From NCBI RefSeq assembly GCF_013214165.1, contig NZ_JABSSM010000003.1:1-64000 (forward strand): 64,000 nt of DNA, given 5' to 3'. Below the pieces are notes generated by a model. The model searched no databases, was not told the origin of the DNA, and saw nothing but the letters and a program-made list of their open reading frames with translations. Position 1 is the first letter of the stretch; each line of letters starts with the position of its first letter. The translations under genes were made by a program, and so were the position numbers. This DNA comes from Shewanella sp. (GTDB lineage: Bacteria > Pseudomonadota > Gammaproteobacteria > Enterobacterales > Shewanellaceae). Below are positions 28,873-38,106 of the stretch, in pieces.

Positions 28873-29453
28873 TGTAACTGATTGTATATTTACACGGATA
28901 TTTTTTAATATCCTATACTCATATCGATCTGATTGTCTCACTTATGAGAGCCTAAGCTAAAAATCTGTGCAACAAGCTCAGAGTGTTTTTTGGCGATTTA
29001 TCACTCACTATTTATATTTACTCTGTCACTTGTTATTAACGTCATTGCACTTCGTGTTTCTCGTTCGAAGCGGGTTAATACTACTCGGCGTTATGGATGA
29101 TAACCGACTCTATCTGCTAGATAACACTCATTAACTTGGATCCCTTTGTTAGGCGAACATTTCCTGTTATCGTCATGTTGTTTTTTCATTTATTGTGCGT
29201 CTTTATTGTGGTCGAGTTGAGTGGCTGTGACTCTAGTGAGTACCGACTAATAATAACGATTCACCTAGATGGCTAACATTATGTTCTTGCAAAGCGCTCA
29301 CGTAACATTTCGGTAATAAGCGTAAAGAATATGAAATGCACGTTTTTATTGATATTTCTTGCAAAGAAAAACGTGTATTGCATCAAGGCCTAGGGCTAGG
29401 GAGATGTTTCTTTTACTAAGGCCAACGGATGACTATTTTTTAAGAATTAAAAC
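28873..29453. other. Non-coding gap upstream of the metalloprotease gene
   Basis: About 580 bp with no convincing gene. At 29339-29375 an inverted repeat CACGTTTTT / AAAAACGTG with a 19-base loop stands 78 bp before the start of the protease gene and may be regulatory. Nothing else was recognised. Confidence 0.5.
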
Positions 29454-32400
29454 ATGAAAAAAAATAATATGAAATGGATAATGCTCCTATTATCTTCCTG
29501 TACGTTATTCACATTTACGACGGTGAACAGTCAAGCAGCCAATAGCTTGATCCCTGAGTATACTCAATTAGGCCAGGCGATTAAGACAGGGGATGCCTTG
29601 TTAGTCGATGATGCCGATCGTGTCTTAACAGCAATCATTGATGATATTGATGAGCATGAAAGAAACTACTTCAACGATAAAAATCAACTGTTTAACTTGA
29701 CGTCAGATGCGTTAGAGCAAGATGATGGCAGCAGCTTAACAGATATTACCTGGTTCCCTTCTGGCGGCGCTATCGCGTTTACGCCTACATTTGGTAAGAA
29801 TGAAGCCGTTTTACTCTCAAATGCCAGTTTTACCTCGGGTAAAACGGTGTACGAGAAGGCGATGGCCGTCATAGGGAAAACGGAGCAGGCTAGGTATATG
29901 TTACTTGCTTCCAACCCGATGAACAGCGCCAGAAGAGGTAATGCTATCAATGATGAATTTTGGGGGTTTTATAAGAATAGTATTCACTGGCTAACGGGAA
30001 AAACCAATGCTGAGATCTTAGTGCAAGGCTTGAATGTCACCATTGCCCACCATCGAGAAAATTATTATTTCCGAGATGCAAGTTTAGTTCGAGCCTGGCT
30101 TGCAGATACCTATGCCGACAGTGTGACCTATAATGAATATCAAAGTTGTAATGCTGCAGCGTTAAGATCTTGTCTTTCTGCCGAGACAGATCTGTTGATC
30201 ATATCGGCCAACGCTGAGATGAGCGATGATGTTGTTCGTATCGCTGAAGATGTAAAGTGGGCCCAATCTCAAGGGATCCCTGTGTTATATACCCACGTCA
30301 CACAATATGAGACCGATTTAAGTAAAGCGCTATTTTCACGGGTCTTCGATGTCGCTTATGCTTCATCTAATGCCAAAAAGCACTTGGGTATGAAGGGTTT
30401 CGATATCACTCAATATGTTGACCTATTACCAGAAACGGCCCAAAGCCAATGGCTACTCGCTAATAGTTTCTTAAATGGCTTTTCCTTCGAGGTCAATCAG
30501 TGTCCCGATAATGCCAGTGTTTGTAAGCTCGACGCTTATACTGCTGAGTTTAAAACGGCAACCAGTGCCATTAAAAACCTCGTTGATGGTTTAGATAGCA
30601 AGAAGATAAATATCTTTTCCACGGCTGCTCCAGACTACCAAAAGTTATTTGTCCTGCTGGCAGATCTATATAGACAGGACGTCAGCTTCCCGATGGATTA
30701 TAGGACTATTAACACAAAGAGCCTGTTAGCTTCGTTTTACGCAGACCATGTCGTGCACTCGTATCGAGACATTAACCCTGTTCAGCCTGATATGGGGACG
30801 TTTAGTCGCAGTGATTTCAGCCATGTTGTTGCGACTACAAAAACAGTGGATCTCGTCAGCAGGAATAATTTTAAAGCCGCTGGCGTATATGCATTACCGG
30901 GCCAAACGTTCACAGTGACACGCCTAGATGATAAACCCGAAGCAAGCACTCATGTGTATATCAATTCTTTACGCTCCTCGGCGACTCGTGTATTTAGTCA
31001 GTCTAGGCTATACAATCGCCCCAAATATCTATCGAGCACTAAGATCCCGCTTAAGGTCGGTGAGACCATCACCATTACCTCTCCTTATGGCGGTCCAATA
31101 CAGATAGCATTCGGTAATACCAATGATATCGATGTGAAGCTTGAGTTTAACAATGTGGGGCTGCACCCATATTGGGCAAGCGAAGCTGATACCAATGATT
31201 TTACCCTAGCGATGGAGAAAAATGACTATGACTGGGCTGAAGTCTCGACACCCAGTTTTGAAATTCACTCCACGCATAATAAGATGCTAAGCTCCCTAGC
31301 TAATAAAAATTGGCTTAGTGTCGAAGCGTTTGCAGACGCGACAATGCAATATGTGCACAATTATCCACATGTACTGGCGGGTTTCCAGGGGGTTGGCATC
31401 GATATCGTACCCGAAATCCATCAATTTGCTGCTCAACATAACTGGACAGTGAAACCCATAGACATGATGAAGCATGCAAACTTAGATCAATCGACCTGTG
31501 GTTCTGGATGTAGTGGTAATCCCTATGACGCTAATTGGTCATTTAATCCTGTCGGTCACGGAGATTTACACGAACTCGGCCACGGTTTAGAAAATAATAG
31601 ATTGAAGTTGGGTAATTATACATCTCACGCAACCACCAATTTCTATTCATATTTTAGTAAGCACAATTATTACCTAGAAACAGGTAATGCCCCTTCATGT
31701 CAAAACTTACCCTTTGAGTCATTATTCAATCGTTTACAAGAGTCGAAACTAACCGAAGACCCACGCAGTTACATGCAAGGCAAACTCAGTGGCTTTGGTA
31801 CTAGTCACGCAATCTATATGCAAATTATGATGCATGCACAAGCCTCTGGTTCCCTTAAAGATGGTTGGAATCTATATGCCAGAATGCATATATTCGAACG
31901 TGAATATCAGGCAGCAATAAAAAATAACGATATATGGGAATTAAAACGTGCCGATCTAGGAATGAGCCACTTTTCTAGAGATGAGGTGAAGAGCCTAGGT
32001 CAGGACGCTAGGCTTGCCATAGCGATTTCTTTTGTCACTTCTTTGGATTACACCGATTATATTCAAATGTGGGGTTTCACAGTTGAACCCGCGGCCATCG
32101 AGCAAGTTAAATCCTTTAACTTTACAGTCGTCAGCGATAATGAATATTTTAAACTAGACGGTAACCAATTTTGTTACAGCCTAGATTGGCCTAAAATACC
32201 CTTGAATGGTTATACGAGATGGGATGGTTCCAACAGTAAAATCACCTATAACCCTACAAATGGTCAAATATTTCAACTAGATACAGTAGATACAGTCAAT
32301 GGTAATGTACCAGCAGAGCTGCCGTTACCGGAAGACATTTCATGGGTGCTCGACAATGACACTAGCTTCGCTGTAGATTTGTACTTTGGCAGCACCCATG

Positions 32401-32903
32401 AATCTCTTGTGCAAGCTAACAAGCTGTCGAGTGAATTTAAGGGCAGCTATACCGGAGAGGGTCATTATGTATTTAGCGATGGTGAATTATCTAGGGGAGA
32501 GTCTACGTATTATTGGCGTTTAGACACTTACATCGATGGCATTTATCAAAAAGGCAATATTCAAGAGTTTTATTTAAATAGCATATTCGAAAGTGGCACG
32601 CCTAAACCTATTGTAGGCGCATATAACGACACGCTAGCGGTTAGCAGTGTAAAACAGACTTACCCAGTGGCGAGCGCACTGTGTAAGTATCACGGCATGC
32701 AGCTACTAGATCGCAATGATTTTGCTATTTACAATGAAATGGAAAGTGATCCTCTGTCCCATGGTCTACAAGAGGGCCGATATTGGGCCGCCTCGGATCA
32801 TCTAAGTGACAATTACTGGGGCTACTATCGCTATTTTGGCAAAAGTGGTGGCAAGATGTACATGCAAAAATATGCCAATAATGTGGTGTGTAAAACACGC
32901 TAA
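29454..32903 (+). CDS. ImpA/M60-like secreted zinc metalloprotease
   Basis: A 1149-aa exported protein: the N-terminal hydrophobic segment (WIMLLLSSCTLFTFTTV) is a signal peptide, and LLSSC could also be read as a lipobox. The zinc motif HELGH is at residues 706-710 inside GHGDLHELGHGLENN, preceded by a YPHVLAGFQGVGIDIVPE region seen in ImpA/M60-like gluzincins. P. aeruginosa ImpA cleaves O-glycosylated (mucin-like) proteins, so a mucinase or glycoprotease role is likely by family. The last 100 residues (ASALCKYHGMQLLDRNDF...YWAASDHLSDNYWG...VVCKTR) look like another lectin-like module, relating it to the lipoproteins upstream. It stands alone with its own terminator. Confidence 0.78.
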   Translation: MKKNNMKWIMLLLSSCTLFTFTTVNSQAANSLIPEYTQLGQAIKTGDALLVDDADRVLTAIIDDIDEHERNYFNDKNQLFNLTSDALEQDDGSSLTDITWFPSGGAIAFTPTFGKNEAVLLSNASFTSGKTVYEKAMAVIGKTEQARYMLLASNPMNSARRGNAINDEFWGFYKNSIHWLTGKTNAEILVQGLNVTIAHHRENYYFRDASLVRAWLADTYADSVTYNEYQSCNAAALRSCLSAETDLLIISANAEMSDDVVRIAEDVKWAQSQGIPVLYTHVTQYETDLSKALFSRVFDVAYASSNAKKHLGMKGFDITQYVDLLPETAQSQWLLANSFLNGFSFEVNQCPDNASVCKLDAYTAEFKTATSAIKNLVDGLDSKKINIFSTAAPDYQKLFVLLADLYRQDVSFPMDYRTINTKSLLASFYADHVVHSYRDINPVQPDMGTFSRSDFSHVVATTKTVDLVSRNNFKAAGVYALPGQTFTVTRLDDKPEASTHVYINSLRSSATRVFSQSRLYNRPKYLSSTKIPLKVGETITITSPYGGPIQIAFGNTNDIDVKLEFNNVGLHPYWASEADTNDFTLAMEKNDYDWAEVSTPSFEIHSTHNKMLSSLANKNWLSVEAFADATMQYVHNYPHVLAGFQGVGIDIVPEIHQFAAQHNWTVKPIDMMKHANLDQSTCGSGCSGNPYDANWSFNPVGHGDLHELGHGLENNRLKLGNYTSHATTNFYSYFSKHNYYLETGNAPSCQNLPFESLFNRLQESKLTEDPRSYMQGKLSGFGTSHAIYMQIMMHAQASGSLKDGWNLYARMHIFEREYQAAIKNNDIWELKRADLGMSHFSRDEVKSLGQDARLAIAISFVTSLDYTDYIQMWGFTVEPAAIEQVKSFNFTVVSDNEYFKLDGNQFCYSLDWPKIPLNGYTRWDGSNSKITYNPTNGQIFQLDTVDTVNGNVPAELPLPEDISWVLDNDTSFAVDLYFGSTHESLVQANKLSSEFKGSYTGEGHYVFSDGELSRGESTYYWRLDTYIDGIYQKGNIQEFYLNSIFESGTPKPIVGAYNDTLAVSSVKQTYPVASALCKYHGMQLLDRNDFAIYNEMESDPLSHGLQEGRYWAASDHLSDNYWGYYRYFGKSGGKMYMQKYANNVVCKTR

Positions 32904-33088
32904 TGTATCGATTTCATATGATTAAATTGATAATTGAACCTAGTTATCATACAGATCTAAACTGGAATAGATGATATGAAACATCATATCGGCTCAGTGA
33001 TTTTGAATGAATTTAAGACACAGATCTTGGAGGCCGTAGCGATCATCTAGTCACTGATCGATTGAAGGCTTCAAAAGCTCAAAACTCC

Positions 33089-33122
33089 AAATCCGAGTCC
33101 TGTCTTAGGCCTCGGATTTTTT
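33089..33122 (+). terminator. Rho-independent terminator after the metalloprotease region
   Basis: The stem AAATCCGAG / CTCGGATTT with a 13-base loop runs into six T. It sits about 185 bp past the protease stop and could also serve the convergent chemoreceptor gene in the reverse direction. Confidence 0.7.
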
Positions 33123-33217
33123 ACGCCTGCACTAATAAACACTTAAGTCAGCAAAAATAAGTTCAGTGTTTAATCACTACTCAGCTAAGTTAAACGTCGG
33201 CGACGCTCGGTGTAATA

Positions 33218-35059
33218 TCAAAGCTTAAAGAATGAAAAATGTACCTTGAGCTTGCCAGACAAGGAAGATATCTCATCACTTGCTATCGCTGTCTGTTGAA
33301 TATTATCTAAGTTGTTTTGCACCATTAGGTGTATTTCCTCTAATCGCTCAGAAATATTTTGGGTGACAATGGATTGTTCCTCAGAGGCTGCAGCTACCAT
33401 AGAATTAATATCAGATATCTCAGAGACGGTTGATTTTATAGTATTAAAGCTGCCTGAAAGGGAATTGGACATCTCTTGAGAGTGGCCAATCAATTCCGAA
33501 CTTCGCTTCATGAAGTCATCGGCCATCTGGGATTGTTCTTGAAGTCTGGTGATATTTTCTTGGATTGTTACCGTCGCCTGCTGGGTTTTACTGGCTAAGG
33601 AGCGAACTTCATCGGCAACAACTGCAAATCCTCTGCCATGCTCACCGGCCCTTGCAGCTTCAATGGCTGCGTTTAATGCGAGTAAGTTTATTTGATTAGA
33701 AATACCATTAATAACATCAATAACAGAGCTAATGTTTTGCGAATAATCGCGTAAATCATTAACGATAATCGATGACTCCTGCATTGATTCGCTTACTTTG
33801 GTCGCTATGGCATCTGAACGGGTTAATATGTCAGCACTGGCAGATATGACGTCCATCGCCAGTACGGTTGCTCTTTCAGCATGGGTTGCATTTAACGCCA
33901 CTTCTCCTGCGGCTGCAGATAATTCTGTCGCAGCCGTAGCGACTTGGTCGACTTCAGATTGTTCACGTTCTGCATTGCTGGTGTTAAGTTGACTTAAATC
34001 TGAAATGATCACTTGATTATCCAAGAGTTCGACCATGATTTGATGAGAAGACTCTATGGACTCAAATACATTGTTTTGTAATCTTGATAGAGAGTGAGCT
34101 ATATCATCTAGTTCGTTTTTAGACTCGGGTATATCAAGCTTTGAAAAATTCCCTTCTGACATCTTCTTTATGGTACTTACCACCAGAGGCAGGTTTTTCA
34201 GTTCAATTTTTAGGGTTATCCAAACACCTAAGATAAATAAGACGCTGATAAATATGGTACCTGCCACACTTGAGTAGATGAAAGCATTGGCCGTTTTTAT
34301 CGATTGATTCTGTGGCACGATCGACCACAGTATATTGCCATCATTTAATGCCGTTCTAGACACACTGAACCAATCATGATCAGGGTTTTGATAGAGTAAT
34401 GGCTCGAGGTTAACATCTTTGTAAATGGGCCTTATGTCATATATGTTTTGCTGAAACCAGCTGGCATTAATTTGATCAACCAGGAGTACCGCACCAGAGG
34501 TATCGGTTATAGCGAATTCCAGGCTCACAGCTGGCATTAAGGAGCTCAATTCAACGTCAACACCCAAGACTAGGACTTCGCCATCGGCCGTCCTAATAGC
34601 TGCTGATGCAGTAATATTTACATCACCGTATTTTCCGACATAAGGTTCAGAGATATAAGAGGCTGCGTCATTCTCTATAATTTGAGTAAACCACTCTCTT
34701 CTTAATATTTTGGGATTGAAGTTAAGCACTTCACCTGCTGCTGAAGCTGCCCAGACCTGGCCTTGTTGCGATGCTAAAAAAACATCGATATATGATGATT
34801 TGCTGTTTTTAATCTTGACCAGATAAGGTGTCGATAATTCCCCTTGCGGGTTAATAGCCGATGCTAATGATTTCAAATCCATATGTAGATTGTCTATGGC
34901 GGAGTCATAAATAGCCGTTAAGGTTGAGACTGCTACCGCGTCTGATTTTTTTATTAATTCTTCTTTCCATGATGATAAGTACCAATAAGCTATCGAGCTA
35001 GATGTAACCATTAGAAAAAGAGATATGAGGAGTAAGTTACGGCCTATCTTTATAATCAT
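33218..35059 (-). CDS. Methyl-accepting chemotaxis protein with periplasmic Cache-type sensor
   Basis: A 613-aa chemoreceptor: TM1 ([19 protein letters not shown], residues 9-27), a periplasmic domain of about 235 aa of dCache type (contains [20 protein letters not shown] and [15 protein letters not shown], typical Cache segments), TM2 (about 262-282), HAMP, and a cytoplasmic signalling domain whose hairpin tip is [20 protein letters not shown] followed by [15 protein letters not shown]. Methylation-type Glu/Gln pairs flank it. No C-terminal CheR-binding pentapeptide is present. The ligand is unknown; its place beside the protease and adhesins may mean sensing of released amino acids or sugars, which is inference. 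Confidence 0.9.
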   Translation of the reverse strand: MIIKIGRNLLLISLFLMVTSSSIAYWYLSSWKEELIKKSDAVAVSTLTAIYDSAIDNLHMDLKSLASAINPQGELSTPYLVKIKNSKSSYIDVFLASQQGQVWAASAAGEVLNFNPKILRREWFTQIIENDAASYISEPYVGKYGDVNITASAAIRTADGEVLVLGVDVELSSLMPAVSLEFAITDTSGAVLLVDQINASWFQQNIYDIRPIYKDVNLEPLLYQNPDHDWFSVSRTALNDGNILWSIVPQNQSIKTANAFIYSSVAGTIFISVLFILGVWITLKIELKNLPLVVSTIKKMSEGNFSKLDIPESKNELDDIAHSLSRLQNNVFESIESSHQIMVELLDNQVIISDLSQLNTSNAEREQSEVDQVATAATELSAAAGEVALNATHAERATVLAMDVISASADILTRSDAIATKVSESMQESSIIVNDLRDYSQNISSVIDVINGISNQINLLALNAAIEAARAGEHGRGFAVVADEVRSLASKTQQATVTIQENITRLQEQSQMADDFMKRSSELIGHSQEMSNSLSGSFNTIKSTVSEISDINSMVAAASEEQSIVTQNISERLEEIHLMVQNNLDNIQQTAIASDEISSLSGKLKVHFSFFKL

Positions 35060-35723
35060 TTAAAAAGCACTCTGTATAAAAAACGGCTTACAATACCATT
35101 GCCTAAAATGCTAATCAATGACCAATTCTATTATAATTTTTTATTTAAATTCATATGTTACCATTTTACTTTACGCACGTGAAAGCCGGGCGTAACAAGT
35201 GTTGCGCCTCTAAGTGTTATATTTAATTTTCATATTGAATTAGTCGTCATGTTATTAATTTTAACTGTTTTTCTGGGTAAGATTACTACATTGTTTTATT
35301 AATATTGAATTGCGCAGCCTCTATTGTTGCCGCGAGGTTATCTTGTTGTTTTTTTGTATTACTAATTCTATGTTAATTTAACGGCACAAGTTTACTTTAT
35401 CTTACAAACTAAGATGAGGGGGGAATAAGCTAGGGGGGATTTTCGTTTTTATTCCTAAGTCGACGCCGCATTAACACTGATCTGGTATCATGGCCGATAA
35501 TTGTTGGAGTTCAGAGTGATGCTATTGAAAGTGGTGTCAATGGCAAAACCATAGCCCATGCAGTCGATAGATAAGCATGAAGGTTAAACGTACCAATATC
35601 TCGTCGATGCCACCAATCGAAGAAGAAATGTGATTTTATTTGATATTTAAGGTCATTTTCAAGCCGCTCCCATCTTGTTAGAATGTGTCATCCAACGCAT
35701 CAACTCACTATCTGGAAGCAAAA
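35060..35723. other. Non-coding gap between chemoreceptor and pdxB
   Basis: About 660 bp between divergent genes, A/T-rich from 35080 to 35400. No gene, RNA or strong repeat was recognised. It marks the right edge of the accessory island; the sequence is ordinary core again from pdxB on. Confidence 0.5.
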
Positions 35724-36887
35724 ATGAAGATCCTTGCCGATGAAAACATGCCTTATGTACACGCGTTATTTGGCGATTTGGGCACGATTGAAACCGTTAA
35801 TGGCAGGGAGATAACGCCCGAGCAGGTCAAAGATGCCGATGTGCTCTTGGTTCGCTCTGTGACTCAGGTCAATGGGTCTTTGTTATCGCTTAACAGCCAG
35901 CTTAAGTTTGTCGGCAGTGCCACTATCGGCACAGATCATATCGATACCGATTATCTTGCCACACGGGGCGTACCCTTTAGTAGCGCCCCTGGTTGCAATG
36001 CGACGGCTGTGGGGGAGTTTGCTTTTATCGCCATGCTGGAACTCACTCATCGTTTCGGCGGTAAGCTTAAAGACAAGACTGTGGGTATTGTGGGGGCGGG
36101 TAATACGGGCTCGGCGGTGGCTAAGTGCCTTCAGGCCTATGGCGTGACTGTTTTGCTGCATGATCCTGTGATTCAGGATAGCGACCCCCGTGATTTTATC
36201 TCATTAGATGAACTGATTAGTCGCTGTGATGTGATAAGTCTTCATGTGCCCATCACTAAGACTGGCGAGCATAAGACCTGGTACCTGTTCGATGAGGCCA
36301 GACTCAATAGCTTAAAACGCGGCACCTGGCTGCTTAACTGTTGCCGTGGTGAGGTGATAGACAATCGCGCGCTTATTAAGGTCAAGCAGCAAAGGCCGGA
36401 CATTAAGCTGGTACTCGATGTGTGGGAAGGGGAGCCTAATCCTATGCATGAGCTGATCCCCCTGGTCGAATTCGCGACGCCTCATATTGCCGGTTACAGC
36501 CTTGAAGGTAAGGCTCGTGGCACTTATATGCTGTATCAGCAGTTGATGCAGGTGCTGGGTAGAGATGCCGATAAGTCCATGACTGCGCTATTACCGTCCC
36601 TATGGAGCGCTCAGTTGGATATCGAGTCGATACCCAATCAGCAGTCTCTGTTGCAACTCGCCCGTTTTATCTATGATCTACGTGATGACGATGAATTATT
36701 CAGAAAAACTATCCTTGATGATTCATCAAAAAATCCCCAAGTTGATTCACTTAATAACAATGGCTTTGACCTTATGAGAAAAAATCACCAGCATAGGCGT
36801 GAATTTAGTGCCTTAAGGCTAGTAAACACTGGGCATTGTGATGTAAATTGGCTGACCAATTTAGGTTTTTCAGGAATCGGACAGTAA
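35724..36887 (+). CDS. pdxB: Erythronate-4-phosphate dehydrogenase
   Basis: A 387-aa D-2-hydroxyacid dehydrogenase of vitamin B6 synthesis. The start at 35724 is chosen because GGAAG stands 7 bp upstream and the family N-terminus [16 protein letters not shown] begins there. NAD-binding [20 protein letters not shown] is near residue 122, the catalytic Arg lies in [10 protein letters not shown] and the His in [12 protein letters not shown]. The C-terminal PdxB dimerisation domain is present. It is followed after two bases by the asd-like gene. Confidence 0.95.
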   Translation: MKILADENMPYVHALFGDLGTIETVNGREITPEQVKDADVLLVRSVTQVNGSLLSLNSQLKFVGSATIGTDHIDTDYLATRGVPFSSAPGCNATAVGEFAFIAMLELTHRFGGKLKDKTVGIVGAGNTGSAVAKCLQAYGVTVLLHDPVIQDSDPRDFISLDELISRCDVISLHVPITKTGEHKTWYLFDEARLNSLKRGTWLLNCCRGEVIDNRALIKVKQQRPDIKLVLDVWEGEPNPMHELIPLVEFATPHIAGYSLEGKARGTYMLYQQLMQVLGRDADKSMTALLPSLWSAQLDIESIPNQQSLLQLARFIYDLRDDDELFRKTILDDSSKNPQVDSLNNNGFDLMRKNHQHRREFSALRLVNTGHCDVNWLTNLGFSGIGQ

Positions 36888-36889
36888 TT

Positions 36890-37906
36890 ATGTCGCAAGA
36901 ATTCAATATTGTCGTATTAGGTGCATCGGGCGCAGTGGGTAAAACCATGATAGAGATCCTCGAGGAGCGCAAATTTCCCGTCGCGAAATTATTTCTTCTA
37001 GCCAGTAGTCGTAGTGCGGGTGGTACGGTTAGCTTTCGCGGTAAACAGGTAGAAATTCTTGACGTAGATGACTTCGATTGGTCTCAGGCGCAGATAGGCT
37101 TCTTCTCTGCCGGTGGTGATGTCTCTGAAAAGTGGGCGCCTATCGCCGCTGAGAATGGCTGTGTTGTCATCGATAACACCTCTCATTTCAGATACGATAA
37201 CGATGTTCCCTTGGTTATCCCTGAGGTTAACCCGGAAGCGATTGCCGATTTCCGTAACCGTAATATCATCGCGAACCCCAACTGTTCGACGATTCAGATG
37301 TTGGTTGCGCTCAAACCTATCTATGATGCATTCGGTATTTCACGTATCAATGTGGCCACCTATCAGTCGGTATCGGGCTCAGGTAAAGAGGCTATCACAG
37401 AGCTTGCTGGCCAATGCTCTAAGCTACTTCAAGGTCTTCCTATAGAGCCTAAGGTTTATTCAAAACAGATCGCCTTCAACGTGTTACCGCAAATCGATAC
37501 GTTTATGGAAAACGGTTACACCAAGGAAGAGATGAAGATGGTCTGGGAAACTCAGAAGATCTTCGGTGATGACAATATTGTCGTCAATCCTACTGCAGTT
37601 CGAGTGCCGGTATTTTTCGGTCACTCCGAAGCAATACATCTGGAGACCATCCAACCCGCCGAAGCCGAAGATGTTAAGGCTGTGTTGCGTGATGCTCCGG
37701 GGGTTGAATTATTTGAATCCAATGAAGAGTATCCTACGGCTGTGACAGAATCTGCTGGCACAGATCCCGTTTATGTGGGACGTGTACGCAAAGACATCTC
37801 TCATTCACACGGCATAAATCTTTGGGTGGTATCTGATAATATTAGAAAAGGTGCGGCACTCAACAGCGTTCAAATAGCCGAGGTGTTGATTCGCGATTAT
37901 TATTAA
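36890..37906 (+). CDS. asd: Aspartate-semialdehyde dehydrogenase (Asd/Usg type)
   Basis: A 338-aa protein from the ATG two bases after the pdxB stop. NADP-binding LGASGAVGKTMIEILEE is at the N-terminus, and the catalytic cysteine is kept in NPNCSTIQMLVAL, with the substrate-binding RVPVFFGHSEAIHLE later. In E. coli the gene in this place is usg, an Asd-like protein lacking activity; the preserved active-site Cys here suggests a working enzyme of the lysine/threonine/methionine pathway. The symbol asd is therefore by function and usg by position. Confidence 0.88.
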   Translation: MSQEFNIVVLGASGAVGKTMIEILEERKFPVAKLFLLASSRSAGGTVSFRGKQVEILDVDDFDWSQAQIGFFSAGGDVSEKWAPIAAENGCVVIDNTSHFRYDNDVPLVIPEVNPEAIADFRNRNIIANPNCSTIQMLVALKPIYDAFGISRINVATYQSVSGSGKEAITELAGQCSKLLQGLPIEPKVYSKQIAFNVLPQIDTFMENGYTKEEMKMVWETQKIFGDDNIVVNPTAVRVPVFFGHSEAIHLETIQPAEAEDVKAVLRDAPGVELFESNEEYPTAVTESAGTDPVYVGRVRKDISHSHGINLWVVSDNIRKGAALNSVQIAEVLIRDYY

Positions 37907-37943
37907 TGTCGAATTTATAAATGGTTAAATGCCAACTTGATGA

Positions 37944-37971
37944 AAAAGTCTGCAATATGCAGGCTTTTTTT
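37944..37971 (+). terminator. Rho-independent terminator after asd
   Basis: The stem AAAAGTCTGCA / TGCAGGCTTTT with a three-base loop is followed by several T, 38 bp past the stop. Confidence 0.9.
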
Positions 37972-38106
37972 GTTTTAGCCGTTGTTTTTGAATTGTGAAC
38001 AGTAGCAGACCTGGGGTTTCTGGTTTATAGTAATCTCAATAAATACAATTGCCTAAAGCTTCGCTGCTGGAACTGCAGCATCACTGCGCTTGAAAGGGAA
38101 GAATTG

